In this document: piece after piece, positions 46,512 through 55,852 of the stretch
Position numbering within the stretch: position 1 is the stretch's first letter
Layout: every line of letters starts with the position of its first letter
Assembly (NCBI GenBank): GCA_014804755.1
Contig: JAAUZE010000005.1
Location: 124,001-188,000, forward strand
DNA length: 64,000 nucleotides
Source of the DNA: Lachnospiraceae bacterium
Lineage (GTDB): Bacteria > Bacillota > Clostridia > Lachnospirales > Lachnospiraceae
Direction: 5' to 3'
The notes under the pieces: generated by a model
The model's database searches: none
What the model was told of the DNA's origin: nothing
Seen by the model: the letters and a program-made list of their open reading frames with translations, nothing else
Position numbers and translations under genes: made by a program

Positions 46512-47330
46512 TTATAGTTTCGCTTTTTCCTGCTGCACCGTCTCCAAATCCTCGTCCTTTTTGACAATGACGCCGATAAAGGGCAGCTCCTTCCGTATGC
46601 GGTCCGCCGTGATCCCGCCGATCTGAAGCGCATTGATCCAGTCGATCAGCTCGGAGGTACTCGGTTTTTTGCGGATATCGCGCATCGCACGGATCTGATA
46701 AAATACTTCCATCGCCTGCTTTAACAGGGCCTCCTCCACATCGGGATAATGCGTGCGCACGATCTGCTCCATCAGCTCCTTATCAGGGAAATCAATATAA
46801 TGGAAAATGCAGCGCCTTAAAAACGCATCGGGAAGCTCCTTCTCCGCATTGGATGTAATGATGACGATCGGACGGTGCTTTGCCTTAACGGTCCGCTTTG
46901 TCTCATGAATATAGAACTCCATCTGATCTAATTCCCACAAAAGATCGTTCGGAAATTCCAGATCCGCCTTATCAATCTCATCGATGAGCAGAATGACCTG
47001 CTCCTCGCTCTCAAAGGCCTCGCCGAGTTTTCCGAGCTTGATATAGCGCGCAATGTCGCTCACGCCCTCCTCGCCGAACTGTCCGTCATACAAACGCTGG
47101 ATGGTATCATAGACATACAATCCCTCCTGTGCCTTTGTCGTCGATTTGATATTCCAGATATAAAGCTTTTTGTCCAGCGCATTGGCAACCGCCTGCGCGA
47201 GCATCGTCTTGCCTGTTCCCGGCTCTCCCTTGATCAGCAGGGGTTTCTGTAACGCGATCGCCACATTCACACTCGCCATTAACTGTTCGCTTGCCACATA
47301 TTCGTTTGTTCCCTTGAAATTTTCGTTCAT
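46512..47330 (-). CDS. MoxR-family AAA+ ATPase
   Basis: A 272-residue AAA+ ATPase. It has Walker A IKGEPGTGKTML, Walker B VILLIDEIDKAD, sensor 1 VIITSNAEKELPDAFLRRC (with arginine finger) and a C-terminal lid. Length and lack of extra domains match MoxR/CbbQ proteins. With the CoxE-like neighbour it should form a remodelling pair. Confidence 0.92.
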   Translation of the reverse strand: MNENFKGTNEYVASEQLMASVNVAIALQKPLLIKGEPGTGKTMLAQAVANALDKKLYIWNIKSTTKAQEGLYVYDTIQRLYDGQFGEEGVSDIARYIKLGKLGEAFESEEQVILLIDEIDKADLEFPNDLLWELDQMEFYIHETKRTVKAKHRPIVIITSNAEKELPDAFLRRCIFHYIDFPDKELMEQIVRTHYPDVEEALLKQAMEVFYQIRAMRDIRKKPSTSELIDWINALQIGGITADRIRKELPFIGVIVKKDEDLETVQQEKAKL

Positions 47331-47427
47331 CGTTCCCTGCCCTTTCCATTTCCGCCCGTATACAGAATCTGAATCTTCTTTCTATCCGCTTTTTGTTGCC
47401 AACGCACAGCTCATGATCTGCAGGCGC

Positions 47428-47456
47428 TTGATTTTATTCTGATTTCATGTTACGAT
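47428..47456 (+). promoter_or_regulatory. Promoter of metF
   Basis: TTGATT (47428-47433), 17-bp spacer, TACGAT (47451-47456), about 45 bp before the ATG. Confidence 0.6.
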
Positions 47457-47501
47457 ATTCGGGTACGAAATTCAAGAAAAAGTTCCAATCCGGAGGTCAT
47501 T

Positions 47502-48356
47502 ATGATAGAAGATTTAATAGAAAACAAGAAAAAAACGCTCTCCTTTGAAGTATTTCCGCCGAAAAAGGACGACGAATTTGACAATGCGTTTGAAGTGATG
47601 GATAAGTTAAGCGCTCTCCACCCCGATTTTATCAGTGTCACCTACGGAGCCGGCGGAAGCCGCTCCAAAAAAACGCTCGATATCGCCGGCTATATTCAAA
47701 ATACGCTTCACACCGATGCACTGGCGCATATGACCTGCGTTGGCTCGACCATCGCGTCGATCGATGAAAATATCCGTGAAATGAAGATCCGCGGCGTGCG
47801 CAACATTATGGCCCTGCGCGGCGACCGCCCCGAATACATGACGGATGAGCAATACAACTCACGCGAATTTGAACATGCGACCGATTTGATAAAGCATCTT
47901 AATCAAAATCTGGAATTGACGCTCGCGGGCGCATGCTATGCGGAGAAGCATTTTGAAGCTCCGGATCTTGCCACCGATCTTTCCTATATGAAACTAAAAG
48001 AAGAAATGGGCGTGCGCTTTTTCGTTTCCCAGCTCTTTTATGACAACGACTGCTTCTACCGCTTTGTAGAGGCTGCGCGCAGCGCCGGGATCACCTCACC
48101 CATTATTCCCGGTATCATGCCGATCACAAGCGCGAATCAGATCACCAAAAGCGTTACGCTGTCCGGCTCCTCAATTCCAAAAGCACTCTCCGATCTCATC
48201 GCAAATTACAGCGACAAGCCGGAGGACCTTCGGAAAGCCGGCATTGCGTTTGCTGTTTCCCAGATCCGCGATCTGAAAGCGCATGATGTAGACGGCATTC
48301 ATCTTTATACAATGAACCGCCCGAAAACAACAAAAGAAATCGTGGACGCAATCTAA
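47502..48356 (+). CDS. metF: Methylenetetrahydrofolate reductase
   Basis: Reduces 5,10-methylene-tetrahydrofolate to the 5-methyl form, for methionine synthesis or the methyl branch of the Wood-Ljungdahl pathway. The 284-residue single-domain protein has SFEVFPPKKDDEF (catalytic Glu), SVTYGAGGSRS, HMTCVGS, NIMALRGDRP and FFVSQLFYDND, all diagnostic of MetF. ATG 47502 follows GGAGG. It is isolated among opposite-strand genes, and its terminator uses the last codons. No MetV, ferredoxin or SAM riboswitch is adjacent. Confidence 0.96.
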   Translation: MIEDLIENKKKTLSFEVFPPKKDDEFDNAFEVMDKLSALHPDFISVTYGAGGSRSKKTLDIAGYIQNTLHTDALAHMTCVGSTIASIDENIREMKIRGVRNIMALRGDRPEYMTDEQYNSREFEHATDLIKHLNQNLELTLAGACYAEKHFEAPDLATDLSYMKLKEEMGVRFFVSQLFYDNDCFYRFVEAARSAGITSPIIPGIMPITSANQITKSVTLSGSSIPKALSDLIANYSDKPEDLRKAGIAFAVSQIRDLKAHDVDGIHLYTMNRPKTTKEIVDAI

Positions 48357-48371
48357 GCGCCCACGATTTTT
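48337..48371 (+). terminator. Terminator overlapping the end of metF
   Basis: Stem aaatcgtgg (48337-48345) with ccacgattt (48361-48369), an inner cgc/gcg pair, and a T-run to 48371. The left arm lies inside the last codons and the stop codon sits in the loop. A second weaker hairpin with a T-run follows at about 48398-48422. Confidence 0.75.
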
Positions 48372-48424
48372 AACTTATAGGAAATTTCTTAAACCTAGAA
48401 GAATCGCGCGGCGTTCTTTTTTAT

Positions 48425-49108
48425 CTACTGCACGGTCTCGTCTTTCCCATCCTCGTTCTGCATATAAGTACCTTCCTCAGCGATCGTCAGCCGTAACAAA
48501 CGCTGCTCCTTGTCAGCTTCTACCTCATAAATATAATACCGATCCGTCATCAGCAAAAACAGTCTGTAATTGCCTTCTTTTCCCCGAAAACAGTAAAAAA
48601 AGGAGGTTTCCTCACCCGCCGCTTTCCCTGCTGCGTCAAACTGATCATACTCCCTGCCGAGGCCTTCCGCCAAAAGCGAAAGTTTTGCCGTGGAATTCTG
48701 ATTCGCATATACAACGTCCCAATCTCCTGCCATATCCATTGCAATCGCGCCAAGCAGATCGAGCGTCATATGCATTTCGTTCTCCGCCAGCTCATAGCGG
48801 CAGATCACATACGCCTGCGCATCTTCCTCGTAAAGTGAGATCAAAAAATCTGACAGCTTGCGATACGGATACGTACCGATCAGCTCACTGTCATGGTAAA
48901 TCCGAAACTGTTCTGCGTCGATCTCTGCGGTATCCTCCTCGATATAACTGCCGTATTGGTAAAAAGTTAACGCATAGGTCTCATAATTCTGCGATGCCAT
49001 TGTCTCTTCCGCATCGTTCTCCTGTTTTCCGCAGCCTGCAGCAACAAGCAGCGCCGCCACTATGCACAGCGCCGTCACGCACAACCGCTTTCCATACGCT
49101 CCGATCAT
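48425..49108 (-). CDS. Lipoprotein, hypothetical
   Basis: A 227-residue predicted lipoprotein: signal peptide CVTALCIVAALLVAAGC with lipobox Cys, a Glu/Asp-rich linker, then an acidic globular domain with a Tyr-rich region (YALTFYQYGSYIEED) and a C-terminal MQNEDGKDET tail. ATG 49108 follows AGGAGGAG with 7 nt spacing, so an earlier open frame to 49189 is rejected. No family was recognised. It follows the zinc-ribbon repeat protein by 77 bp and may be transcribed with it. Confidence 0.78.
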   Translation of the reverse strand: MIGAYGKRLCVTALCIVAALLVAAGCGKQENDAEETMASQNYETYALTFYQYGSYIEEDTAEIDAEQFRIYHDSELIGTYPYRKLSDFLISLYEEDAQAYVICRYELAENEMHMTLDLLGAIAMDMAGDWDVVYANQNSTAKLSLLAEGLGREYDQFDAAGKAAGEETSFFYCFRGKEGNYRLFLLMTDRYYIYEVEADKEQRLLRLTIAEEGTYMQNEDGKDETVQ

Positions 49109-49185
49109 CCGAATGCTCCTCCTCACGAAGCGCTTCTGCTCCTTATGTATGACAATGGAAGCATCAGCAAAGCTTTCCGCCATTA

Positions 49186-49902
49186 TCAATAGAATGCATT
49201 AATAAATGTATATAACACCGAAGTCACAATATTAATGATAAAAATGATCACGATGATCTTAACCACGATATCTTTCGTAGATTTCCCCGTAGGTGCATTT
49301 CCCCCGCCTGAACCCGGCATCTGATAGGTTCCGTTTTGCGGCATGCCGCCCTGCCCCTGCATCTGGTAGGTTCTGTTATTCGGTACACTGTTCTGTCCCT
49401 GCGGCTGATTTGCTCTGTAATTCGGCACGCCGCTTTGTCCCTGCGGCTGATTTGCCCTGTAATTCGGTACACCGTTCTGTCCCTGCGGCTGATTTGCTCT
49501 GTAATTCGGTACACCGCTTTGTCCCTGCGGCTGATTTGCTCTGTAATTCGGCACGCCGCTTTGTCCCTGCGGCTGATTTGCCCTGTAATTCGGCGTTCCC
49601 GCCCGTTCCTGTGCATGCTGCGGATGTTTGTAATTGTTGTCATATTGGCGATGATACTCCGCATGCTGCTTCTGCGGCTGATGCGCCGATGCGGAATCAT
49701 ACATCCGATGCAGCTTTGCATGGGAGTCATCCATTGTTTCATAATGTGCCGAAAAGTCCTTATCTACGTTATAATCATAAGGTTTTTCGCCCTGCGGCCG
49801 ATTATATGCCGCGCATTTCGGGCAGATTCCGTTATGCTTTTCATAATCAAAATTTTTCCCGCATCTACAGCAATTCATTTCCGTTACCGTACCTTTCTCC
49901 AT
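49186..49902 (-). CDS. Zinc-ribbon membrane protein with 14-residue Pro/Gln/Gly repeats
   Basis: A 238-residue protein: N-terminal zinc ribbon with CCRCGKNF and CPKC, a charged linker, five repeats of 14 residues (VPNYRANQPQGQ-type), then a C-terminal membrane segment (IVVKIIVIIFIINIVTSVLY). This is the plan of Lachnospiraceae zinc-ribbon membrane proteins of unknown role. The first ATG (49902) has no ribosome site; an ATG at 49878, beginning MNCCRCGK, is a good alternative because the ribbon would then start at the N-terminus. Confidence 0.82.
   Translation of the reverse strand: MEKGTVTEMNCCRCGKNFDYEKHNGICPKCAAYNRPQGEKPYDYNVDKDFSAHYETMDDSHAKLHRMYDSASAHQPQKQHAEYHRQYDNNYKHPQHAQERAGTPNYRANQPQGQSGVPNYRANQPQGQSGVPNYRANQPQGQNGVPNYRANQPQGQSGVPNYRANQPQGQNSVPNNRTYQMQGQGGMPQNGTYQMPGSGGGNAPTGKSTKDIVVKIIVIIFIINIVTSVLYTFINAFY
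49392..49601 (-). repeat. Five 42-bp tandem repeats in the zinc-ribbon gene
   Basis: Units of exactly 42 bp start at 49392, 49434, 49476, 49518 and 49560 and differ at only a few positions (gctctg/gccctg, cacgcc/tacacc). They encode 14-residue units. Confidence 0.9.
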
Positions 49903-49958
49903 TAATCACAATGATACATAACCATACGCAAATGCGTCATCATAAATACCTATCCGCT

Positions 49959-50990
49959 TTACTTTGTGCCTGCTGTTTCCTCCTCAAACGGAAGCAGCGC
50001 GTTCTCTACTTTTTTATCCCGCAGCATCAGTTCTTTTACCGCCTCATCCGCCGGCTTATGCGCAAAAAGGATCGCATTGACCTGCTCAATGATGGGAAGC
50101 TGTACCTGATATTTTTCCGCAAGGCCCATTGCCGCCTTTGCCGAGTAAACGCCCTCGACCACCATCTTGACCTCGTCCATCGCTTCTTCCATCGTATGCC
50201 CCTGACCGATCAAAATACCGGCGCGGCGGTTTCTTGAATGCATGGACGCACAGGTAACGATCAGATCGCCGATACCGGACAGTCCGCTGAACGTTTCAAG
50301 TTTTCCGCCCATCGCCATACCGAGCCTTGCGATCTCCGCAATACCGCGCGTGATCAGCGCCGCCTTTGTATTGTCTCCGTAGCCCAAACCATCCGCAATG
50401 CCCGCCGCAAGCGCAACGACATTTTTTAACGCCGCCCCCAGTTCAATTCCTAACACGTCGGGGCTGATATACACACGAAACACCTGGCTCATAAAAATAT
50501 TCTGGATGGTTTCCGCGACCGCCCTTTTCTTTGCCCCTACCACGATGGTCGTCGGGATTCCCCTGCCGACTTCCTCCGCGTGGGACGGTCCCGACAACAC
50601 AGCGACAACCGCCTGCGGGATTTCCTCCTCAATGATCTCGGAGAGCGTCATCAGCGTTTTCTCCTCAATGCCCTTTGCCACATTCACGATCAACTGTCCC
50701 TCGTGCACAAGCTCTTTCATGCTGTGGGCCGTCGCGCGCGTAAATGCCGAAGGTACCGCCAGTACGAGCAGGTCCTTCCCGTTTACCGCCTGCGCAAGCT
50801 CCTTTGTGAAATGCATATCCATCGGCAGGATGACGCCGGGCAGCTTATCCTTATATTCATGCTCTTTTTCAAGCATATCAATTTCATTCGAAAGCGCCGA
50901 CCAGACCGTCACATCATGTCCGTTCTTATGCAATAACACCGCTAATGCGATTCCCCAGCTTCCCGCCCCGATCATACCGATTTTTGCCAT
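49959..50990 (-). CDS. gpsA: Glycerol-3-phosphate dehydrogenase [NAD(P)+]
   Basis: Makes sn-glycerol-3-phosphate from dihydroxyacetone phosphate for phospholipid synthesis. The 343-residue protein has the Rossmann motif IGMIGAGSWGIALAV at the N-terminus, VAKGIEEKTL, LSGPSHAEEV, KNVVALAAGIADGLGYGDNTKAALITRG and GLSGIGDLIVTC. The ATG at 50990 lies right before MAKIGMIG; upstream codons are rejected. It is 41 bp after plsY, the next enzyme of the pathway. Confidence 0.96.
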   Translation of the reverse strand: MAKIGMIGAGSWGIALAVLLHKNGHDVTVWSALSNEIDMLEKEHEYKDKLPGVILPMDMHFTKELAQAVNGKDLLVLAVPSAFTRATAHSMKELVHEGQLIVNVAKGIEEKTLMTLSEIIEEEIPQAVVAVLSGPSHAEEVGRGIPTTIVVGAKKRAVAETIQNIFMSQVFRVYISPDVLGIELGAALKNVVALAAGIADGLGYGDNTKAALITRGIAEIARLGMAMGGKLETFSGLSGIGDLIVTCASMHSRNRRAGILIGQGHTMEEAMDEVKMVVEGVYSAKAAMGLAEKYQVQLPIIEQVNAILFAHKPADEAVKELMLRDKKVENALLPFEEETAGTK

Positions 50991-51031
50991 ATCCCATTTT
51001 CCTCTTTTCTTATTATTGTGATACATTCCTT

Positions 51032-51691
51032 CTATTTGCCGACTGCCTCTTTATTTTTCTTGGAAAGATACGTCTTTCGTTCCTCTCCGTGAAGCAGCCT
51101 GACAATATTTTGTCTGTGCTTTACAAACGCCATGACCGTCAATAGGATTCCCAGCACATACATCTCATTCAAATAAACCTGCGGCATGGCAAATACGCCG
51201 GTCTGCCCCATTACGATCAGCATGATCATATATGCAGCATAGACGAGCAGCGAACCGAGCGACACATAATGCGTGAGAAAAAAGGTACCAAAAAACACCA
51301 CGATCTCGACCGGAATCATAAACCAATGAAACGACAGGATCATTCCCGCTGTCGCCGCAATACCCTTGCCCCCCTTAAAATGCAGATAAAACGGAAAATT
51401 GTGTCCGAGGATGGCGCCAGCCGCCGCATACAGTTTTAACAGATAGATCATATCAGGATGTGAGGAATCAAAGATCACGCCCGTGAGCACCACCGCAAGG
51501 ATGCATTTTGCAATATCGCCGAAAAGAACGATCACGCCCGCTTTTCTTCCAAGTACGCGGAGCGTATTGGTTGTCCCCGCGTTTCCGCTGCCATACTCTC
51601 TGATGTCAATCCCGTGCAGCTTCCCGTAAATATATGCCGTCTGAAATAAGCCGAACACATAGCCGATCAATAAGCAATAAATCCGAACCAT
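51032..51691 (-). CDS. plsY: Acyl-phosphate:glycerol-3-phosphate acyltransferase
   Basis: Membrane enzyme that makes lysophosphatidic acid from acyl-phosphate and glycerol-3-phosphate. The 219-residue protein has five to six membrane segments and the three PlsY motifs: GSGNAGTTNTLRVLG, HNFPFYLHFKGGKGIA and the later GSLLVYAAYM-type region. It begins 2 nt after the der stop and precedes gpsA, giving der-plsY-gpsA order, common in Firmicutes. Confidence 0.95.
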   Translation of the reverse strand: MVRIYCLLIGYVFGLFQTAYIYGKLHGIDIREYGSGNAGTTNTLRVLGRKAGVIVLFGDIAKCILAVVLTGVIFDSSHPDMIYLLKLYAAAGAILGHNFPFYLHFKGGKGIAATAGMILSFHWFMIPVEIVVFFGTFFLTHYVSLGSLLVYAAYMIMLIVMGQTGVFAMPQVYLNEMYVLGILLTVMAFVKHRQNIVRLLHGEERKTYLSKKNKEAVGK

Positions 51692-51693
51692 CG

Positions 51694-53028
51694 TTATTCT
51701 TTGTCCTTTCGTTCCCTAATAATAAATTTCAGCGGCGTTCCCCGAAAACCGAACGCGTCCCTGATCTTATTTTCCAAATATCTTGTATAGGAGAAATGCA
51801 TCAGCTCCTTATCATTCACAAAGATCACAAAGGTCGGCGGCTTAACGGACACCTGCGTGATATAATACAGTCTGAGACGCTTCCCTTTATCCGTCGGCGG
51901 CTGCTGCATGGCTACCGCCTCGGTCATGATTTCGTTTAACACGCCCGTCTGCACGCGCATCGCATGATTCTCCACGACCGCGTCGATCGTCTCATACAGC
52001 TTATAAAGACGCTGTCCCGTCTTGGCGGATAAAAAGAGCAGCTCCGCATAGGGCATGAACGCAAGCGTCTGCCGGATTTTCTCCGTGAAGCGGTAGATCG
52101 TCTTATCATCTTTTTCCACCGCGTCCCATTTATTGACCGCAATGATCATTCCCTTGCCGCGTTCATGCGCGATTCCGGCGATCTTGGCATCCTGCTCGGT
52201 CACGCCTTCCTCCGCGTCAATGACAAGACACACCACATCCGCACGCTCCACTGCGCCGACGGTGCGGACGATCATATACCGTTCCAGTTCTTCTTTTATT
52301 TTATTTTTACGCCGCAGTCCCGCCGTATCAATAAAGACATATTCCCGTCCCTGATACGTCACCGCCGTATCGATCGCGTCCCGCGTCGTACCCGCAATAT
52401 CGGAAACGATCACACGGTTCTCTCCGACAAGCTTATTGATGATCGACGATTTTCCGACATTCGGCTTTCCGACAATGGCGATCTTCGGACGGTCATCGTC
52501 CTCCTCCTCAAAGCTTTCCTCGCCAAGATGCTCCAGCACATGGTCGAGCATATCGCCGATCCCCAGTCTGTTTGCCGCCGAGATCGGGATGGGTTCTCCG
52601 ATTCCCAGATTATAAAACTCGTAGGTGTCCATCATCATTTTTTCAAAGCTGTCCACCTTATTGACAACGAGCACGATCGGCTTATGGGAACGCCTGAGCA
52701 TGTCCGCCACTTTCGCGTCGGCATCGACGAGTCCCTGTTTGACATCCACTAAAAAGAGGATCACATCCGCCGTATCCATCGCGATCTGCGCCTGCTCGCG
52801 CATCTGCGAAAGGATCACGTCGTCACTGTCTGGCTCAATGCCCCCCGTGTCGATTAACGTAAGCTGCCGGTCCAGCCATGTAATATCCGCATAAATGCGG
52901 TCTCTCGTAATGCCCGGCGTATCCTTGACGATGGCGATCTGCCCGCCCGCAAGCGCATTGAACAAGGTTGATTTCCCTACATTCGGTCTGCCGACCACCG
53001 CCACAATGGGCTTTCTTTTTTTACTCAT
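51694..53028 (-). CDS. der: Ribosome-assembly GTPase Der (EngA)
   Basis: Essential double GTPase for 50S subunit maturation, 444 residues. Two G domains are visible: first GRPNVGKSTLFNAL with DTGGIEPD and VNKVD, second GKPNVGKSSIINKL with DTAGLRRKNKI and VNKWD, then the C-terminal KH-like domain ending in FRGTPLKFIIRERKDKE. The ATG at 53028 follows AGAGG; a GTG lies just before it. The gene order with the DUF512 radical-SAM gene upstream is a widely conserved neighbourhood. Confidence 0.97.
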   Translation of the reverse strand: MSKKRKPIVAVVGRPNVGKSTLFNALAGGQIAIVKDTPGITRDRIYADITWLDRQLTLIDTGGIEPDSDDVILSQMREQAQIAMDTADVILFLVDVKQGLVDADAKVADMLRRSHKPIVLVVNKVDSFEKMMMDTYEFYNLGIGEPIPISAANRLGIGDMLDHVLEHLGEESFEEEDDDRPKIAIVGKPNVGKSSIINKLVGENRVIVSDIAGTTRDAIDTAVTYQGREYVFIDTAGLRRKNKIKEELERYMIVRTVGAVERADVVCLVIDAEEGVTEQDAKIAGIAHERGKGMIIAVNKWDAVEKDDKTIYRFTEKIRQTLAFMPYAELLFLSAKTGQRLYKLYETIDAVVENHAMRVQTGVLNEIMTEAVAMQQPPTDKGKRLRLYYITQVSVKPPTFVIFVNDKELMHFSYTRYLENKIRDAFGFRGTPLKFIIRERKDKE

Positions 53029-53082
53029 CACTACCTCTTTATCCGATTCTCAAACTGCCAGCCTGTCTTATCTGTTTCTGCT

Positions 53083-54423
53083 TTATTTTATCTGTTTCAC
53101 GATCGCATCAATAAAATCCTGCCCGCTTGATTTTACAATATCAACGGGTACTTGTAAAGCGCTTTCCATCTGTCCGACCGTCACATCATCCAAAAAAACA
53201 TCTTCGCCGCTCCGCAATACATTCTGCGGTAAAAGCAGCACGCTGCCGAGCTCCTTCCCCTTTAGCTGCGCAATGATGTCTGCCCCCGTCAACAAGCCTG
53301 ATACCGTGATGCATTCCCCGAAAAAATCATTACGGATGGCGATTACCTGAACCGTCAGTCCGGGAAGTAACTGCTCCATGCGCTCCGCCATCTTGCGGAT
53401 ATATGCATACGCCAGATAACCTGTCGCCATCGTTATTTTGACTCTATTGGTCAACACCAGCTTTCCACGCGCCACTTCTCCGGATAACCGCGCAAAAGCT
53501 TCTTCAAACTCTGTAAGAAGCAGACGCACCATCCCGACGCCGTTCTCCAACTGCAAGTATCCGTCATAGCGCTCCTCCTCCGGAAGCTCCTCTTTTGCCA
53601 AAATATACCACTCGTCCGATGCGTGAATAAAATGGACGCCGTGTTCGGCATAAATACGTTCCTGCCAGCCGTGGATGAGCTTCAGAACCTCTTTCGCATC
53701 CTCCTTTGTAAACGGCTCAAGCGGATACAGTCCTTCACGGTATTTGGACAGCCCGACCGGAACAACGGATACGCTCTCCATCTGTGGAAGATAGCGCGTC
53801 AGTCTGCGGATGCTTTCATCAAGCTCCGCCCCGTCATTGATTCCTCTGCACAACACGATCTGCCCGTTCATGTGAATCCCGCCCTCATAGAGGCGGTCGA
53901 GCTTTTGCAATGCCTCGCCTGCAAAACGGTTGTTGAGCATCCTGCACCGAAGCTCTGGATTCATCGTCTGAACCGACACATTGATCGGGGATAAATGATA
54001 GCGGATGATCCGGTCAATGTCATGCTCGGACATGTTCGTCAGTGTCACATAATTCCCCTGCAAAAACGATAATCTTGAATCATCGTCCTTAAAATACAGC
54101 GTTTCACGCATGCCCTTCGGCATCTGATCAATAAAACAGAAGATACATTTGTTATGGCATGAGCGGTACTCGTCCATCAGTCCGTTCTCAAACTCCACGC
54201 CAAGATCTTCACCGTATTCCTTATCAATCTCCAACAGCCACTCTTCCCCGTCCGATTTGCGGATCTCAACCTCGATATATTCATCCTGAAGCAGATACTG
54301 ATAATCAAAAATATCTTCTACCGGCTGCCCATTGATAGAAAGCAGGATATCTCCGGCTCCCATCCCCATCTCCTGCGCAATGCTGCCCGGTTTTACCGTT
54401 TTGATCGTATGCTCCGCCGCCAT
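53083..54423 (-). CDS. DUF512 family radical-SAM protein with PDZ-like domain
   Basis: A 446-residue protein of the DUF512/TIGR03279 class. An N-terminal PDZ-like segment (TVKPGSIAQEMGMGAGDILLSINGQP) is followed by a radical-SAM core with CHNKCIFCFIDQ (C-x3-C-x2-C) and a C-terminal DUF512 part (ITMATGYLAYAYIRKMA and VQVIAIRNDFFGECITVSGL). Its reaction is not known. ATG 54423 lies at the start of the conserved region; a long upstream extension is rejected. It precedes der, matching a conserved pairing, and is divergent from prs. Confidence 0.93.
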   Translation of the reverse strand: MAAEHTIKTVKPGSIAQEMGMGAGDILLSINGQPVEDIFDYQYLLQDEYIEVEIRKSDGEEWLLEIDKEYGEDLGVEFENGLMDEYRSCHNKCIFCFIDQMPKGMRETLYFKDDDSRLSFLQGNYVTLTNMSEHDIDRIIRYHLSPINVSVQTMNPELRCRMLNNRFAGEALQKLDRLYEGGIHMNGQIVLCRGINDGAELDESIRRLTRYLPQMESVSVVPVGLSKYREGLYPLEPFTKEDAKEVLKLIHGWQERIYAEHGVHFIHASDEWYILAKEELPEEERYDGYLQLENGVGMVRLLLTEFEEAFARLSGEVARGKLVLTNRVKITMATGYLAYAYIRKMAERMEQLLPGLTVQVIAIRNDFFGECITVSGLLTGADIIAQLKGKELGSVLLLPQNVLRSGEDVFLDDVTVGQMESALQVPVDIVKSSGQDFIDAIVKQIK

Positions 54424-54498
54424 AAAGCCCCGCTCTCTTTCTTTTGCAAAATCCCGCAAAGAACCTGTCGTGTTCTTTCTTATTTTACTAGAAATTTC

Positions 54499-54527
54499 TT
54501 GACGTGTCACTAGCAGAATGATATAAA
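54499..54527 (+). promoter_or_regulatory. Promoter of prs
   Basis: TTGACG (54499-54504), 17-bp spacer, TATAAA (54522-54527), about 94 bp upstream of the ATG. Confidence 0.65.
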
Positions 54528-54620
54528 ATAAGTGAAAAACAGTTTTCAACCACATACAAATACATATACAGATCACGAGATACACAAACGACCCAAACTT
54601 ACCACGAGGAGAACATTACC

Positions 54621-55808
54621 ATGCCCAATCTATCGGAATTGGAACACGCCCTTCCTGTCGCCCCCTTAAAGCTCGTTTCCATGAACGGAACGGAGCTTTT
54701 CGGGAACCGTGTCAACAACTATCTTGTCGACTATCGGAAAACCATCAATAATGTAACAAAAAAAGATCCCGCTTTTCACGGCTATGCAGAAGCCTCCTAT
54801 CTCCTTCAGGTTTCCTGCCCCCGTTTCGGCAGCGGCGAAGGAAAAGCTGTCATCAAGGAGTCCGTGCGCGGCAAAGATTTATTTATTTTGTGTGATGTGA
54901 CAAATTATTCCATTACTTATTCCCTAAACGGCTTTCCCAATCATATGTCCCCCGATGACCACTATCAGGACTTAAAACGCATCATTGCCGCGGCAAACGG
55001 TAAGGCGCACCGTATTAATGTCATCATGCCTTTTCTCTACGAGGGACGCCAGCATAAACGCAACGGCCGGGAGTCGCTCGACTGCGCCTATGCATTGGAG
55101 GAACTTGCAGAAATGGGTGTCTCCAATTTCATCACCTTTGATGCGCACGATCCCCGCGTCATGAATGCGACGCCGCTGAAGGGTTTTGACAATTTTACTC
55201 CGAATTATCAGTTTGCGCGCGCGCTCCTGCACAGCGAAAAGGATATGATCATTGACAAAGATCATACCGTTGTCATCAGTCCGGACGAGGGCGCGTTAAA
55301 CCGCGCGATCTATCTTGCCTCCGTACTCGGCGTCGATACGGGTATGTTTTATAAACGCCGTGACTATTCCACGCTCGTAAACGGAAAAAATCCGATCGTT
55401 GCCCATGAATTCCTCGGTGATAATATTGACGGCAAGGACGTCATTATCATTGACGATATGATCAGCTCCGGAGAAAGCATGTTAGACACAGCAAGACAGC
55501 TGAAAGAACGCAACGCCAAACGCGTATACATCTGCTGCACCTACGGTCTTTTCACAAACGGACTGGATGCGTTCGATCAGGCGTATGAAAAGATGTATTT
55601 TGACAAGGTGATCACCACCAACTTAAGCTATCGCCGCCCCGAGCTGTTAGAACGCCCGTATTATATTGAAGCGGATATGAGCAAGTTCGTGGCTTCGATC
55701 ATTGATTTTATGAATCATGACATTTCCATGACGAATGTCATGACGCCGACGGAAAAAATACAGAAAATCCTTGCCCTTTATAACGCGCGCAAGGATATTG
55801 ATATTTAA
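54621..55808 (+). CDS. prs: Ribose-phosphate pyrophosphokinase, long clostridial form
   Basis: Makes PRPP from ribose-5-phosphate and ATP, precursor of nucleotides, histidine and tryptophan. The 395-residue protein is longer than the usual 315 and has extra N-terminal sequence. Recognisable parts are LYEGRQHKRNGRESL (catalytic flexible-loop region), TFDAHDP, SPDEGALNRA and the PRPP loop VIIIDDMISSGESM. ATG 54621 follows CGAGGAG. Longer Prs proteins of this kind are known in Clostridia. Confidence 0.94.
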   Translation: MPNLSELEHALPVAPLKLVSMNGTELFGNRVNNYLVDYRKTINNVTKKDPAFHGYAEASYLLQVSCPRFGSGEGKAVIKESVRGKDLFILCDVTNYSITYSLNGFPNHMSPDDHYQDLKRIIAAANGKAHRINVIMPFLYEGRQHKRNGRESLDCAYALEELAEMGVSNFITFDAHDPRVMNATPLKGFDNFTPNYQFARALLHSEKDMIIDKDHTVVISPDEGALNRAIYLASVLGVDTGMFYKRRDYSTLVNGKNPIVAHEFLGDNIDGKDVIIIDDMISSGESMLDTARQLKERNAKRVYICCTYGLFTNGLDAFDQAYEKMYFDKVITTNLSYRRPELLERPYYIEADMSKFVASIIDFMNHDISMTNVMTPTEKIQKILALYNARKDIDI

Positions 55809-55852
55809 TATTTCATGTGTAATGCAGATGATCTTAGATTTTTCAAAGAATA

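Noticed and set aside
47331..47501. SAM riboswitch upstream of metF
   Set aside because: The leader between promoter and start is only about 45 bp, too short for a SAM-I aptamer, and lacks its motifs.
49392..49601. Regular repeats resembling a CRISPR array
   Set aside because: The units are contiguous with no unique spacers and are read in frame as protein repeats. The 99-bp repeats at 40655-41050 are rejected as CRISPR for the same reason.
49293..50237. Long plus-strand open frames (314 and 189 codons) opposite the zinc-ribbon repeats and gpsA
   Set aside because: They are mirror frames of the 42-bp repeats and of gpsA, with no ribosome site and low-complexity products.
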